Of a stretch of DNA of 64,000 bases, positions 32,790 through 41,075 are shown one piece after another. The DNA comes from Terriglobia bacterium (GTDB lineage: Bacteria > Acidobacteriota > Terriglobia > JAIQFV01): the NCBI GenBank assembly GCA_028716525.1, contig JAQUPQ010000005.1, forward strand, positions 78,959 to 142,958, read 5' to 3'. Under the pieces are notes generated by a model. That model was given only the letters and a program-made list of their open reading frames with translations. It did no database searches and was not told where the DNA came from. The stretch's first letter is position 1. Each line of letters starts with the position of its first letter. Made by a program: the position numbers and the translations under genes.

Positions 32790-34538
32790 TTATTTTTTCA
32801 CACTCCAACCCATCTCATACATCCCCGGCAAACTGATCGGCAATTTTCCCCGAAAAGGAATCTCCCCCGTCAAGGCCTCGACTGCTGCCACTTCCGCATC
32901 GGGAAAAATTTCGAACGTCAGCACAAAGGCCGGCAGTTCAGGAACCGACATGGGGATATAGGGATTTCCAAACACGGTGGTCACGACCGGTTTGCTGAGG
33001 GTCGCCAGTTGTTTCAAAAAAAACGTTTCGTTCTGGGTCAGATCGATGGAGCCTCGATAAGAGGCCACGCGCGCAAAGGTGTTGATGAGAATGCAGTCGA
33101 AATCCGGCGCCACCTTTCGGATGACATCAAATTCCGGCAGCGTGCTGAGATCAGATATTTCAAAAACCATGGAAGCCGGATGTCGTTTCTGAAATTCCCG
33201 CACAAAGGTTCCGCCGGGTTTGCCCTCGCGCCAGCCTCCCGCACTGTCGTACACATTCAGGATTAGCACGCGGTCCGTGGGCTTCATTTTTAACGGAAGA
33301 ACGTTCTTGTCATCCTTGATCAACGTCATGGCGTTTTCGGCGATATCGCGCGCCACCTTGAGATGAGGCTGCGTGGACACCATGGCGTCGAGTTGGCTGA
33401 TATCGGTCTTGTCGTTCTCATAGAGTCCCAGCCGCGCCTTGGCTTCGAGGATGCGACGCACCGACTGGTCGATGCGATCCTGTGTGATGGCCCCGGTTTC
33501 GAGGGCCTTCTTCAGCGCATTGAAGGACGTGGCCACATCCGGGGTGAACAAGACGAAGTCAGCGCCGGCCTGGACGGCCCGCACGGTGGCCACATCGTTG
33601 GGAAAACCACTGGTGACGCCTTTCATATCCATGGCATCGGTGAAGATTAGATTTTTGAATTTCAATTCATTGCGCAGCAAGCCCGTCAAAATATTCTTTG
33701 AAAGTGTCGCGGGGACGCCCTTTTCCGGCTCCAAAGCGGGAAAATAAATGTGCGCGCTCATGACGGCATCCACACCGGCATCGATGGCCGCTTTAAACGG
33801 CGGCAGCTCCACCTTCTCGAGGCGCGCTTTGTCGATGGTCAAGGTCGGCAACTGCAGGTGCGTGTCCTCGCTGGTGTCGCCGTGGCCGGGAAAATGTTTG
33901 GCCGTGGCCAGCAGGCCTCCATCGTGGGCGCCGCGAATATATGCCAGCGCCATCTTTTCGACTGAATCGACCGACTCACCGAACGATCGGATGTTGATGA
34001 TGGGATTACGGGGATTGTTGTTGACATCGACCACCGGATAAAAATTAATCCCGACGCCCAGGGCCCGGCCCTCCGCAGCCGCCACCTTGCCGGCTTCATA
34101 CGCCAACTCGGGATTGCCGGTGGCCCCGATCATCATGGCGCGCGGCAGTCGCGTGGCATCTCGAAATTGATATCCCACCCCGCCTTCAAAATCGGCCGTA
34201 ATCAGCAGCGGCACCTTGGCCAGTTCCTGCATGCGATTGATCAACAAAGCTCCGCTGACCAGTTCGTTGCCGAAAACATGATAGGCGCCCACATGATACT
34301 TTTCGATGTTTTCGCGAATTTTCTCAAAGGCATCGCTATCGACAGCCGTGAACTGGGCAGTCGCCACCGGCACGAGCAGTTGTCCGATTCTTTCATCGGG
34401 AGTCATGGATTTAAACGTGGACTCCACCCAGACCCGGGCCTGCGGGGTTAAGGGCACGTTGCCTAATCCCTGCGCCATGACACTCGCTCCTGCCAAACCG
34501 CAAAACAGAAATCCAAGTAAAATGCCCCGGCGTTTCAT
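32790..34538 (-). CDS. Secreted GH3 family beta-N-acetylglucosaminidase-type hydrolase
   Basis: 582 residues; GGAGG lies 8 bases before the ATG. Signal peptide at residues 1-22 (FLFCGLAGASVMA). The (beta/alpha)8 domain spans ~35-350 with LLITADFEGGVGYQF (~110), the NagZ-type KHFPGHGDTSEDTH (~210-223), where the Asp-His pair acts as acid/base, and IFTDAMDMKGV (~293) carrying the nucleophile Asp. A second alpha/beta sandwich (~385-580) includes NAMTLIKDDKNVLPL. Mature enzymes of this type cut beta-1,4 GlcNAc in peptidoglycan or chitin fragments. The signal peptide and second domain distinguish it from cytoplasmic NagZ. Confidence 0.88.
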   Translation of the reverse strand: MKRRGILLGFLFCGLAGASVMAQGLGNVPLTPQARVWVESTFKSMTPDERIGQLLVPVATAQFTAVDSDAFEKIRENIEKYHVGAYHVFGNELVSGALLINRMQELAKVPLLITADFEGGVGYQFRDATRLPRAMMIGATGNPELAYEAGKVAAAEGRALGVGINFYPVVDVNNNPRNPIINIRSFGESVDSVEKMALAYIRGAHDGGLLATAKHFPGHGDTSEDTHLQLPTLTIDKARLEKVELPPFKAAIDAGVDAVMSAHIYFPALEPEKGVPATLSKNILTGLLRNELKFKNLIFTDAMDMKGVTSGFPNDVATVRAVQAGADFVLFTPDVATSFNALKKALETGAITQDRIDQSVRRILEAKARLGLYENDKTDISQLDAMVSTQPHLKVARDIAENAMTLIKDDKNVLPLKMKPTDRVLILNVYDSAGGWREGKPGGTFVREFQKRHPASMVFEISDLSTLPEFDVIRKVAPDFDCILINTFARVASYRGSIDLTQNETFFLKQLATLSKPVVTTVFGNPYIPMSVPELPAFVLTFEIFPDAEVAAVEALTGEIPFRGKLPISLPGMYEMGWSVKK

Positions 34539-34929
34539 GAGTTATGCCTCCATCAAAAGGACAGAGCTGAAGCCAGAATGAAGGGTGAACGAAGTTGCCC
34601 GGCAACCAGCTCCAGAGCCGCCGCGCAATGGACAAGCATAACATAGGGTCGAGACTTATTGCGTTGAGTCCAACAGGTAAACACATTCCAAGCCCTAAGA
34701 GCCAAACTCCAAATAATCTCCAAGTTCCAGACTCCAAACGATGGCGATCTTGAGAAATTACCCTCTATCAAGGACCATTTTGGATTTTGGAAGTTAACGA
34801 TTGGAATTTAACTGGGGTATGGAATTTGACACTCTGAATATCCAGTGGTTGCCTTTTACTGCAATGTTCAGGGTCACGCGCAGGCTGCGGGCTGATTACT
34901 GATGGCTGATAGCTAGTGCTCGTGAAGAC
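34539..34929. other. 391-bp spacer with degenerate repeat remnants
   Basis: No gene. Between about 34690 and 34915 lie near-tandem words (CCAAACTCCAAATAATCTCC, GATTACTGATGGCTGATAGC) resembling decayed arms of the palindromic families at 40188-40347 and 26665-26890. Confidence 0.45.
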
Positions 34930-34968
34930 AAAAAAAGAGCGCTCCGATGCTTTCATATCGGAGCGCTC
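34930..34968 (-). terminator. Terminator of nrdJ
   Basis: On the minus strand GAGCGCTCCGAT (34968-34957) pairs with ATCGGAGCGCTC (34948-34937), 12 bp with an 8-base loop, followed by TTTTTTT (34936-34930). It starts 7 bp after the nrdJ stop codon. Confidence 0.93.
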
Positions 34969-34974
34969 GGCAGA

Positions 34975-37359
34975 TTAACACTCCGTGTGTGAACAGGAGT
35001 AACACTTTTGGCAGCCCTCTTGATACACCAGCGTGGCGTTGCCGCACTGCGGACAGAGATCGCCGATGCGGGCTGAGGCCGACGTGCTGCCGCCGGGCTG
35101 CGCCTCCACCATGCCAATGTGTTGTCCCAAGACTTGCGCCACGGCATCCGGCAGGGAGCGAATAGCCCGCTGTCCATAACCGAAGCTGTGTTTGCCACCA
35201 ATGTTGGAAAGTTGCTTGACGATTTCCTTCATGCGCTCCGTCGGGGAGAGTTGCGACGGGAGACGCAGCACCAGCGACACCAGCCGTCCGATGGCCTCCG
35301 CGACGGCCGCGGTGTCGCTCCCGGCTTTTCCAATATTCGTGAAGACTTCGAAGGGCTCATCGTTGCCGTTGGAATTGACGGTGACGAAGGCCGTCCCGAG
35401 CGGGGTTTGCTGGCGATACGTTTTGCCGTTCACCACATCCGGTCGCGGCTTCAGCTTGACATTGGCGTCCATGGAATCGGGGCGCACAAACTCATTGCCC
35501 GCCGTTACGGCCACTTCCGGCGTGGCGGTCTCCGCAACCGGGGGCGCCGCTTCGGGCGCAGCGACCGCCGGTGATTCTTTGACCTTCCCTAAATTGAGCA
35601 CCTGATTGTCGCGGCTGCCGTCGCGATAAATGGTCACGCCCTTGCAACCCAGTTCATAGGCCAGCATGTACACGCGTTCCACCTCTTCCGGTGTGGCGGA
35701 AGAGGGGAAGTTCACCGTCTTCGACACGGCATTGTCGGTGTACTTTTGAAATGCGGCCTGCATCCGGATGTGCCATTCGGGTGTGATGTCGTGCGAAGTC
35801 ACAAACACGCGCCGCACCGTCTCGGGAATCTCATCAAGGTGCTGGACCGACCCGCGTTCCGCCACTTTCTCCATCAAGGCATCCGAATAAATGCCCTCGC
35901 GCTCCAGCAATTGTTTAAAGTAGTTGTGAACCTCCGGTAGCCGGGTGTTGTCCATGACATTCCGGAAAAACACCAGCGCAAACACCGGCTCGATGCCGCC
36001 GGAGCAACCCGCGATGATGGAAATCGTTCCGGTGGGAGCGATGGTGGTGACGGTGGAATTACGCATCTTGAGGCCGCGCTTTTCATACACCGATCCCTTC
36101 CAATACGGAAACACGCCGCGCTCCTCCGCCAGGGCTTGCGAACTTCGCACGCCCTCGTCTTCGATGAATCCCATGACCGTTTCCGCCAACTGAATGGCCT
36201 TGTCGCTGTTGTAGGGAATTTGCATTTTGTAAAGCATGTCGGCCCAGCCCATCACGCCCAATCCGATTTTGCGGGAACCCAGCGTCACCTCGCGGATGGC
36301 ATCGACGGGGTACTTGTTCATATCAACGACGTTGTCCAGGAAGCGAACCGACTTTTGCACCACGGCGCGGAGATGCTCGTAGTCGATCCGGGTGGCGGTT
36401 TCATTCAGCATGTTGGAGAGGTTGATGGAACCCAGGTTGCAGCTTTCGTTCGGCATCAGCGGTTGTTCGCCGCAGGGATTGGTGGATTCAATCGGCATGA
36501 CGTGCGGGGTGGTGTGAGCTCGGTTGATGCGGTCCAAAAAGATGATCCCGGGATCGCCGTTCTTCCAGGCATTGCGGATCAGGAGATTGAAGACCTCGCG
36601 GGCGTTGAGCCGCCCCTCCACCACCTGTGTCTTGGGATTGACCAGGTCGTACTCCTCGTTCTTTTCCACGGCCTCCATGAATTTCTCGGTGATGGCCACC
36701 GAGATGTTGAAATTGGTCAAGGTCTTCATGTCCGCTTTCATGCGGATGAAGTCCAGGATGTCGGGATGATCCACACGCAGGATGCCCATGTTGGCGCCGC
36801 GGCGCGTGGAACCCTGCTTGATGGTTTCCGTGGCGGCGTCAAAGACCTTCATGAAGCTGACCGGGCCGCTGGCCACGCCGCGCGTGGTCAGGACGATATC
36901 GTTGGCCGGTCGAATGCGCGAAAACGCGAAACCCGTGCCGCCGCCGGTTTTGTGAATCAGGGCGGCCTGTTTGACCGCTTCAAAGATTCCGTCGATCGAA
37001 TCCGGGACCGGCAGCACAAAACAGGCCGAAAGCTGCTGCAGCTCCCGCCCCGCGTTCATCATGGTCGGTGAGTTGGGAATAAAATCGAGCTGGGCCATCA
37101 TGGAATAGAACTGATTCTGCATCTCCAGGCGCTGCTCCTCGGTCGCCCCGTACTGCAGTTCCGCCTGGGAGAGATTTTCAGCCACCCGCATGAACATTTC
37201 CGCGGGGGTTTCCACCACCCGGCAGTCCGGATCCTTGATCAGGTACCTCCGCTCCAAAACTTTGATGGCGTTATCGCTCAGCTGAGGTTCAAACGGAATG
37301 CGGGCGGGCGGGACCTGTTCGGCGGTTTGAATTTTGGTTCGAAGATCGGACGTGGCCAT
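34975..37359 (-). CDS. nrdJ: Vitamin B12-dependent (class II) ribonucleotide reductase
   Basis: 794 residues; GGAGGGG lies 5 bases before the ATG. The barrel contains STNPCGEQPLMPNESCNLGSI (~291-311), where the radical-forming Cys and the Asn/Glu pair are seen; the N-terminal redox Cys is in LQQLSACFVLP (~113), and TGGGTGFAFSRIRP (~138) and APTGTISIIAGCSGGIEP (~440) line the active site. A Pro/Ala-rich linker (~615-650) leads to the C-terminal TSCPD-like domain (KTYRQQTPLGTAFVTVN) and a zinc ribbon with reducing cysteines (CPQCG...CQKCYSC). It makes deoxyribonucleotides with or without oxygen, using adenosylcobalamin. No B12 riboswitch or class I partner is nearby. Confidence 0.96.
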   Translation of the reverse strand: MATSDLRTKIQTAEQVPPARIPFEPQLSDNAIKVLERRYLIKDPDCRVVETPAEMFMRVAENLSQAELQYGATEEQRLEMQNQFYSMMAQLDFIPNSPTMMNAGRELQQLSACFVLPVPDSIDGIFEAVKQAALIHKTGGGTGFAFSRIRPANDIVLTTRGVASGPVSFMKVFDAATETIKQGSTRRGANMGILRVDHPDILDFIRMKADMKTLTNFNISVAITEKFMEAVEKNEEYDLVNPKTQVVEGRLNAREVFNLLIRNAWKNGDPGIIFLDRINRAHTTPHVMPIESTNPCGEQPLMPNESCNLGSINLSNMLNETATRIDYEHLRAVVQKSVRFLDNVVDMNKYPVDAIREVTLGSRKIGLGVMGWADMLYKMQIPYNSDKAIQLAETVMGFIEDEGVRSSQALAEERGVFPYWKGSVYEKRGLKMRNSTVTTIAPTGTISIIAGCSGGIEPVFALVFFRNVMDNTRLPEVHNYFKQLLEREGIYSDALMEKVAERGSVQHLDEIPETVRRVFVTSHDITPEWHIRMQAAFQKYTDNAVSKTVNFPSSATPEEVERVYMLAYELGCKGVTIYRDGSRDNQVLNLGKVKESPAVAAPEAAPPVAETATPEVAVTAGNEFVRPDSMDANVKLKPRPDVVNGKTYRQQTPLGTAFVTVNSNGNDEPFEVFTNIGKAGSDTAAVAEAIGRLVSLVLRLPSQLSPTERMKEIVKQLSNIGGKHSFGYGQRAIRSLPDAVAQVLGQHIGMVEAQPGGSTSASARIGDLCPQCGNATLVYQEGCQKCYSCSHTEC

Positions 37360-37704
37360 GACAACCCCTCCAGTTTCTTTATTATTTTGATAATTTCAGG
37401 ACCACCAAGGATGCCAGTGAAACCCGCGACCCGCTCACGACCGGAAAGGGCAACCCGCCGCCTTCCGGAAATCCCTGCAACGATTTTGAAACCACCTCGA
37501 GGCTTACGACAGAAATGCCGACAACACGACAGACTGGATGCAGTGCCTGAAACCCATGTATTGTATTTGGTCTTCTCCGGAATACTAGATGCTGGGTTGT
37601 TTTAATCCCGCGCCGGGCTCTTGTCAAGAAGAAAATGAAAAAGGTCTTGTGAAATGTTTTCCAAATTAAAGGGAAGAAACAGGGATAAAAACAAAAAGAA
37701 GGGC
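37360..37704. other. 345-bp spacer upstream of nrdJ
   Basis: Must contain the nrdJ promoter. An imperfect dyad around 37582-37597 (minus strand reads CCAGCATCTAGTATT) vaguely resembles half of an NrdR box, but the match is too weak to call. No cobalamin-riboswitch B12 box was found. No gene is supported. Confidence 0.35.
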
Positions 37705-38790
37705 CTAATTCTCCAATGTTGATGGGGGTCCCAGAAGCAGCATGGCATCGCCGTAGCTGAAGAACCGGTACCCTCTTTGTATCGCAATACGATAGGTTTC
37801 GAGGAGGCGTTCCCGGCCCCCTAGGGCCGCCACCAGCATCAGCAGGGTGGATCGGGGAAGATGAAAATTGGTGATCAGGGCATCGGTGACGCGGAACCGA
37901 AACCCCGGGAAAATGAAGAGCCCGGTTTCTCCCTGTGCGGCCCGCACGCTGCCGTACTTCTGCGCCACCTGTTCGAGTGTCCGCACGGCCGTGGTCCCGA
38001 CGGCCACCACCCGGCCTCCGCGCTCGCGGGTCTTCTGAATCCTCTCCGCCGCAGCTTCCGAAACTTCGAACCATTCCCGATGCAGAACGTGTTGTTCCAC
38101 ATCCTCAACGTGAACCGGCTGAAAGGTTCCCAACCCCACATGTAAGGTAATTTCGCAATGATCGATCCCCCGCTCACGGAGTTGCTTGAGCAGCTTCTCG
38201 GTAAAGTGAAGACCGGCGGTAGGCGCCGCCACGGCTCCCCAGGACCGCGCGTACACGGTTTGGTAATCGGCTTCATCCTGAGCCGCGTCGGGACGCTGGA
38301 TGTAAGGCGGCAGGGGCACGTGCCCCAGGCGCTGCAGCGTTTCAAAAAAATCTCCGGGGCATTCGAAATCCATGAGGCGCCAACCCAATTCGCCGCGATC
38401 CACAACGGTAGCCCGTAATTCCCCTTCCCCAAACACCACCACTTCTCCGACCCGCATCTTGCGTCCGGGCTTGACCAGGGCTTCCCATCGCAGCCCTTCC
38501 TGAGGCTTGAGCAACAACACTTCGATTTGAGATTTCAGGTCCGCCTTTTTGGTCCGGGGGGCGGCCTGCGTTCCCAAACGATGTCCGAACAGGCGCGCCC
38601 GCAACACGCGGGTGTCGTTCAAAACCAATAAGTCACCCGGTGTCAGAAGGTCCGGCAACTCATAAAAATAGTGATCAGTTACCCCGCTGGCGTGATCCAA
38701 TACCATAAGCCGAGCCAGGTCACGCCGAGGGAGCGGATATTGGGCTATCAATTCATCCGGAAGATAAAAATCAAAATCGGAAACCTTCAT
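37705..38790 (-). CDS. queA: S-adenosylmethionine:tRNA ribosyltransferase-isomerase
   Basis: 361 residues from the ATG at 38790 (MKVSDFDFYLPDELIAQYPL, the classical N-terminus). Further landmarks: LVLNDTRVLRARLFGHR (~56), YARSWGAVAAPTAGLHFTEKLL (~179-200), HVGLGTFQPVHVEDV (~219), AVGTTAVRTLEQVA (~261), LFIFPGFRFRVTDALITNFHLPRSTLLMLVAAL (~290) and GYRFFSYGDAMLL at the end. It transfers the ribose of SAM to preQ1 in tRNA to give epoxyqueuosine. QueF, the preQ1-forming enzyme, is encoded at 59420. No tgt gene follows, contrary to the common queA-tgt order. Confidence 0.95.
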   Translation of the reverse strand: MKVSDFDFYLPDELIAQYPLPRRDLARLMVLDHASGVTDHYFYELPDLLTPGDLLVLNDTRVLRARLFGHRLGTQAAPRTKKADLKSQIEVLLLKPQEGLRWEALVKPGRKMRVGEVVVFGEGELRATVVDRGELGWRLMDFECPGDFFETLQRLGHVPLPPYIQRPDAAQDEADYQTVYARSWGAVAAPTAGLHFTEKLLKQLRERGIDHCEITLHVGLGTFQPVHVEDVEQHVLHREWFEVSEAAAERIQKTRERGGRVVAVGTTAVRTLEQVAQKYGSVRAAQGETGLFIFPGFRFRVTDALITNFHLPRSTLLMLVAALGGRERLLETYRIAIQRGYRFFSYGDAMLLLGPPSTLEN

Positions 38791-38967
38791 TCCGACGAGG
38801 GTAAAGGGAGGGGAACGTGTTGTCAAATGAAGCGGCCACACGGTTCAGCTCGAAAACGAAATCCCCGATTGAAACTCTCATCGGTGGTTTCCGGCAACTC
38901 CTCTTCGGTGAGGCTTCTTCCTCATCAGCCGCCGCCCCGCCCCCATTTGTGCTAAAGTACCGGCCCG

Positions 38968-40143
38968 ATGAATACAAATCCCACTGCCGTCATCAATCGC
39001 AAAGCGGCTCTTCGTCTCCGCTCGGGACATCTGTGGGTTTATAAGAGCGACATTTTGCGGTTAGACAATGCAGAGCCGGGCGTCATTGTGGAGGTTCGGG
39101 ACGAGCGCGGGCGTTTCCAAGCCCGTGCCTTCTACAGTTCGAAATCGAAAATTGCGTTGCGCCTGCTGACCACGCGCGAAGACGAGAGCCCGGACGCCGG
39201 CTTTTTCAGGCGGCGCATTCAAGAGGCCGCGCGGCGGCGCCCTGCTTTTGATTCCAGGACCAGCGCCTATCGCCTCGTCAACGGTGAAGGCGACGGCTTG
39301 CCTTCGATCATTATCGATCGATTCAATAACGTCCTGGTATTGCAAACCCTCAGCCAGGGCGCCGATGCCGTCAAGTCCGATTTGATCCAAATTCTTCAGG
39401 AAGAATTTCATCCCGCCGGCATTGCCGAGCGCAACGACGTCGGGGTGCGGGAGCTGGAGGGACTGCCTCTCATTTCACAGCTCGTCGCCGGCGAAGTGCC
39501 GGAAGAAATGGAATATTGCGAGAACGGCATCCGGTTCATCGCGCGCTTACTGGAAGGACAGAAGACCGGAAGTTTTCTCGATCAACGTGAGAATCATCAG
39601 GCCGCACGCGGTTACGCCCGAGGCCAGGCGCTGGATTGTTTCACTTATGCCGGAGGGTTTGCCCTGCATCTCGCCGCCACGTGCCGTCAGGTGTTGGCGA
39701 TCGACAGCTCCGCAAGCGCTGTGGATTTGGGCCGGCGCAATGCTCTCCTCAATGGAGTCCAAAATGTGGAATTCAAAGAAGCGAATGTCTTCGATGAATT
39801 GAAAGCCTTCGATCGCGCCCAGGAAAGATTCGATACCATCGTCCTGGACCCCCCGGCCTTCGCCAAAAAACGCGCCAATCTGGACAGCGCCATGCGCGGC
39901 TACAAGGAAATCAATCTCCGGGCCATGAAACTGCTCTCACCCGGCGGCGTGCTGATCTCCTGCTCCTGTTCGCAACATATTTCTGAAATCGATTTTCTGA
40001 ATCTTTTATCGGATTCGGCCTCCGATGCTTACCGCCATTTCGCTGTGCTGGAGAAACGCACCCAGTCCAGCGACCATCCCTTCCTCCTCTCCATGCCGGA
40101 GACGCTGTATCTCAAATGCGCCATCCTGCAAGCAATTGACTAA
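38968..40143 (+). CDS. rlmI: RlmI-type 23S rRNA (cytosine-C5) methyltransferase
   Basis: 391 residues with the PUA-EEHEE-Rossmann order. The PUA-like N-terminus spans ~8-80 (KAALRLRSGHLWVYKSDIL), the central domain has YRLVNGEGDGLPSIIIDRF (~96), RNDVGVRELEGL and ENGIRFIARLLEGQKTGSFLDQRENH (~186-211), and the methyltransferase has ALDCFTYAGGFALHLA (~221, SAM loop) and DTIVLDPPAFAKK (~290) with a catalytic Cys in ISCSCSQHI (~332). It methylates large-subunit rRNA. The precise target base is assigned by similarity of architecture only. Divergent from queA. Confidence 0.88.
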   Translation: MNTNPTAVINRKAALRLRSGHLWVYKSDILRLDNAEPGVIVEVRDERGRFQARAFYSSKSKIALRLLTTREDESPDAGFFRRRIQEAARRRPAFDSRTSAYRLVNGEGDGLPSIIIDRFNNVLVLQTLSQGADAVKSDLIQILQEEFHPAGIAERNDVGVRELEGLPLISQLVAGEVPEEMEYCENGIRFIARLLEGQKTGSFLDQRENHQAARGYARGQALDCFTYAGGFALHLAATCRQVLAIDSSASAVDLGRRNALLNGVQNVEFKEANVFDELKAFDRAQERFDTIVLDPPAFAKKRANLDSAMRGYKEINLRAMKLLSPGGVLISCSCSQHISEIDFLNLLSDSASDAYRHFAVLEKRTQSSDHPFLLSMPETLYLKCAILQAID

Positions 40144-40187
40144 CAATGCAGAAGGACAACAGGCGATGGAATGACCGTGTGGATATT

Positions 40188-40347
40188 TAAATTCCAAGCT
40201 CCAAGCACCAAAATCCAAATAAATTCCAATCATCAAAGTCCACAATCCAGGATTTGTCTTGAAGGGCAACTGCGTCCAAAGTGTTTTTTGTTTGGAATCT
40301 GGAATTTGGAGCCTATTTGGATTTTGGTGCTTGGAGCTTGGAATTTA
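40188..40347. repeat. 160-bp element with 34-bp perfect terminal inverted repeats
   Basis: Bases 40188-40221 and 40314-40347 are perfect reverse complements over 34 bp (arm begins TAAATTCCAAGCTCCAAG). The 92-bp middle has no coding capacity and contains further near-repeats (TTTGGAATCTGGAATTTGG). MITE-like; degenerate relatives occur in the 34.7 kb spacer. Confidence 0.85.
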
Positions 40348-40395
40348 TCCCCCCAGTTGGTGGGCCTGCTCGCCGCATCTCCGGCGCTCCCTTCC

Positions 40396-40424
40396 TTGAC
40401 AGCCCTTTCCTTCAATCTTAGTAT
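40396..40424 (+). promoter_or_regulatory. Sigma-70-type promoter of hsp20-clpB
   Basis: TTGACA (40396-40401), 17-base spacer, TAGTAT (40419-40424), 124 bp upstream of the hsp20 start. Perfect -35 and good -10; no CIRCE or sigma-32 consensus was found. Confidence 0.7.
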
Positions 40425-40548
40425 GCGATTCGAAAGTCGTGGTTGGACGGTTTGACTTGAAACAGCTCCCGAGCCGATGGTTCGGGTGCAGTTTGAGTTC
40501 AATCAAAACAATCCCCTTCATGGGATGAAACCTGGTTAGGAGGACATT

Positions 40549-40998
40549 ATGGCAATTGTTCGATGGGAACCGTTCCGTGATCTCATGTCGCTGCAAGAGC
40601 GCATGAATCGCATGTTCGATGAAAGTGTGGGGCATGTTCGTGGAGCCAATGAGGCTCTGGATTCCGGTGCCTGGTCGCCGGCGGTCGACATTTATGAAAC
40701 CGAGCAGGCCATCGTGTTGAAGGCGGAATTGCCGGAAATCAATCAAAAGGACATCGACATCCGCATCGAGAACAACACCTTGACGTTGCGCGGTGAACGC
40801 AAATTCGAGCGCGAAACCAAGGAAGAAAACTATCACCGCGTGGAGCGCTCCTACGGAGCGTTCTGCCGCACCTTTACGCTGCCCTCGACGGTCGATCAAG
40901 ACAAAGTCAAGGCCGAATATAAGGACGGCATCTTGAAAGTGACGCTGCCGAAGCGCGAAGATTCCAAGCCGAAGCAGATCAAAGTGGGCGTCAACTAA
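40549..40998 (+). CDS. Small heat-shock protein Hsp20
   Basis: 149 residues; AGGAGG lies 5 bases before the ATG. N-terminal arm [20 protein letters not shown], then the alpha-crystallin domain ~43-140: [46 protein letters not shown] and the hallmark [15 protein letters not shown] segment [15 protein letters not shown] (~124). The C-terminal IxI-like anchor is KQIKVGVN. An ATP-independent holdase that keeps unfolding proteins soluble and hands them to disaggregases; ClpB is encoded 77 bp downstream on the same strand, presumably co-transcribed. Confidence 0.95.
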   Translation: MAIVRWEPFRDLMSLQERMNRMFDESVGHVRGANEALDSGAWSPAVDIYETEQAIVLKAELPEINQKDIDIRIENNTLTLRGERKFERETKEENYHRVERSYGAFCRTFTLPSTVDQDKVKAEYKDGILKVTLPKREDSKPKQIKVGVN

Positions 40999-41075
40999 GA
41001 AAGGACCCGGCTAAAGGACCACACCGGTCGCGCGTTCGTCGCTCCGTCCCGGTCCTTTGGCCTATTTTTTTGTTT

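Noticed and set aside
37360..37700. Cobalamin riboswitch in front of the B12-dependent reductase
   Set aside because: No B12 box or matching multi-helix architecture.
37382..38074. 230-codon minus-strand frame spanning the nrdJ-queA gap
   Set aside because: Overlaps the end of queA in another frame and has non-protein composition; no ribosome binding site.
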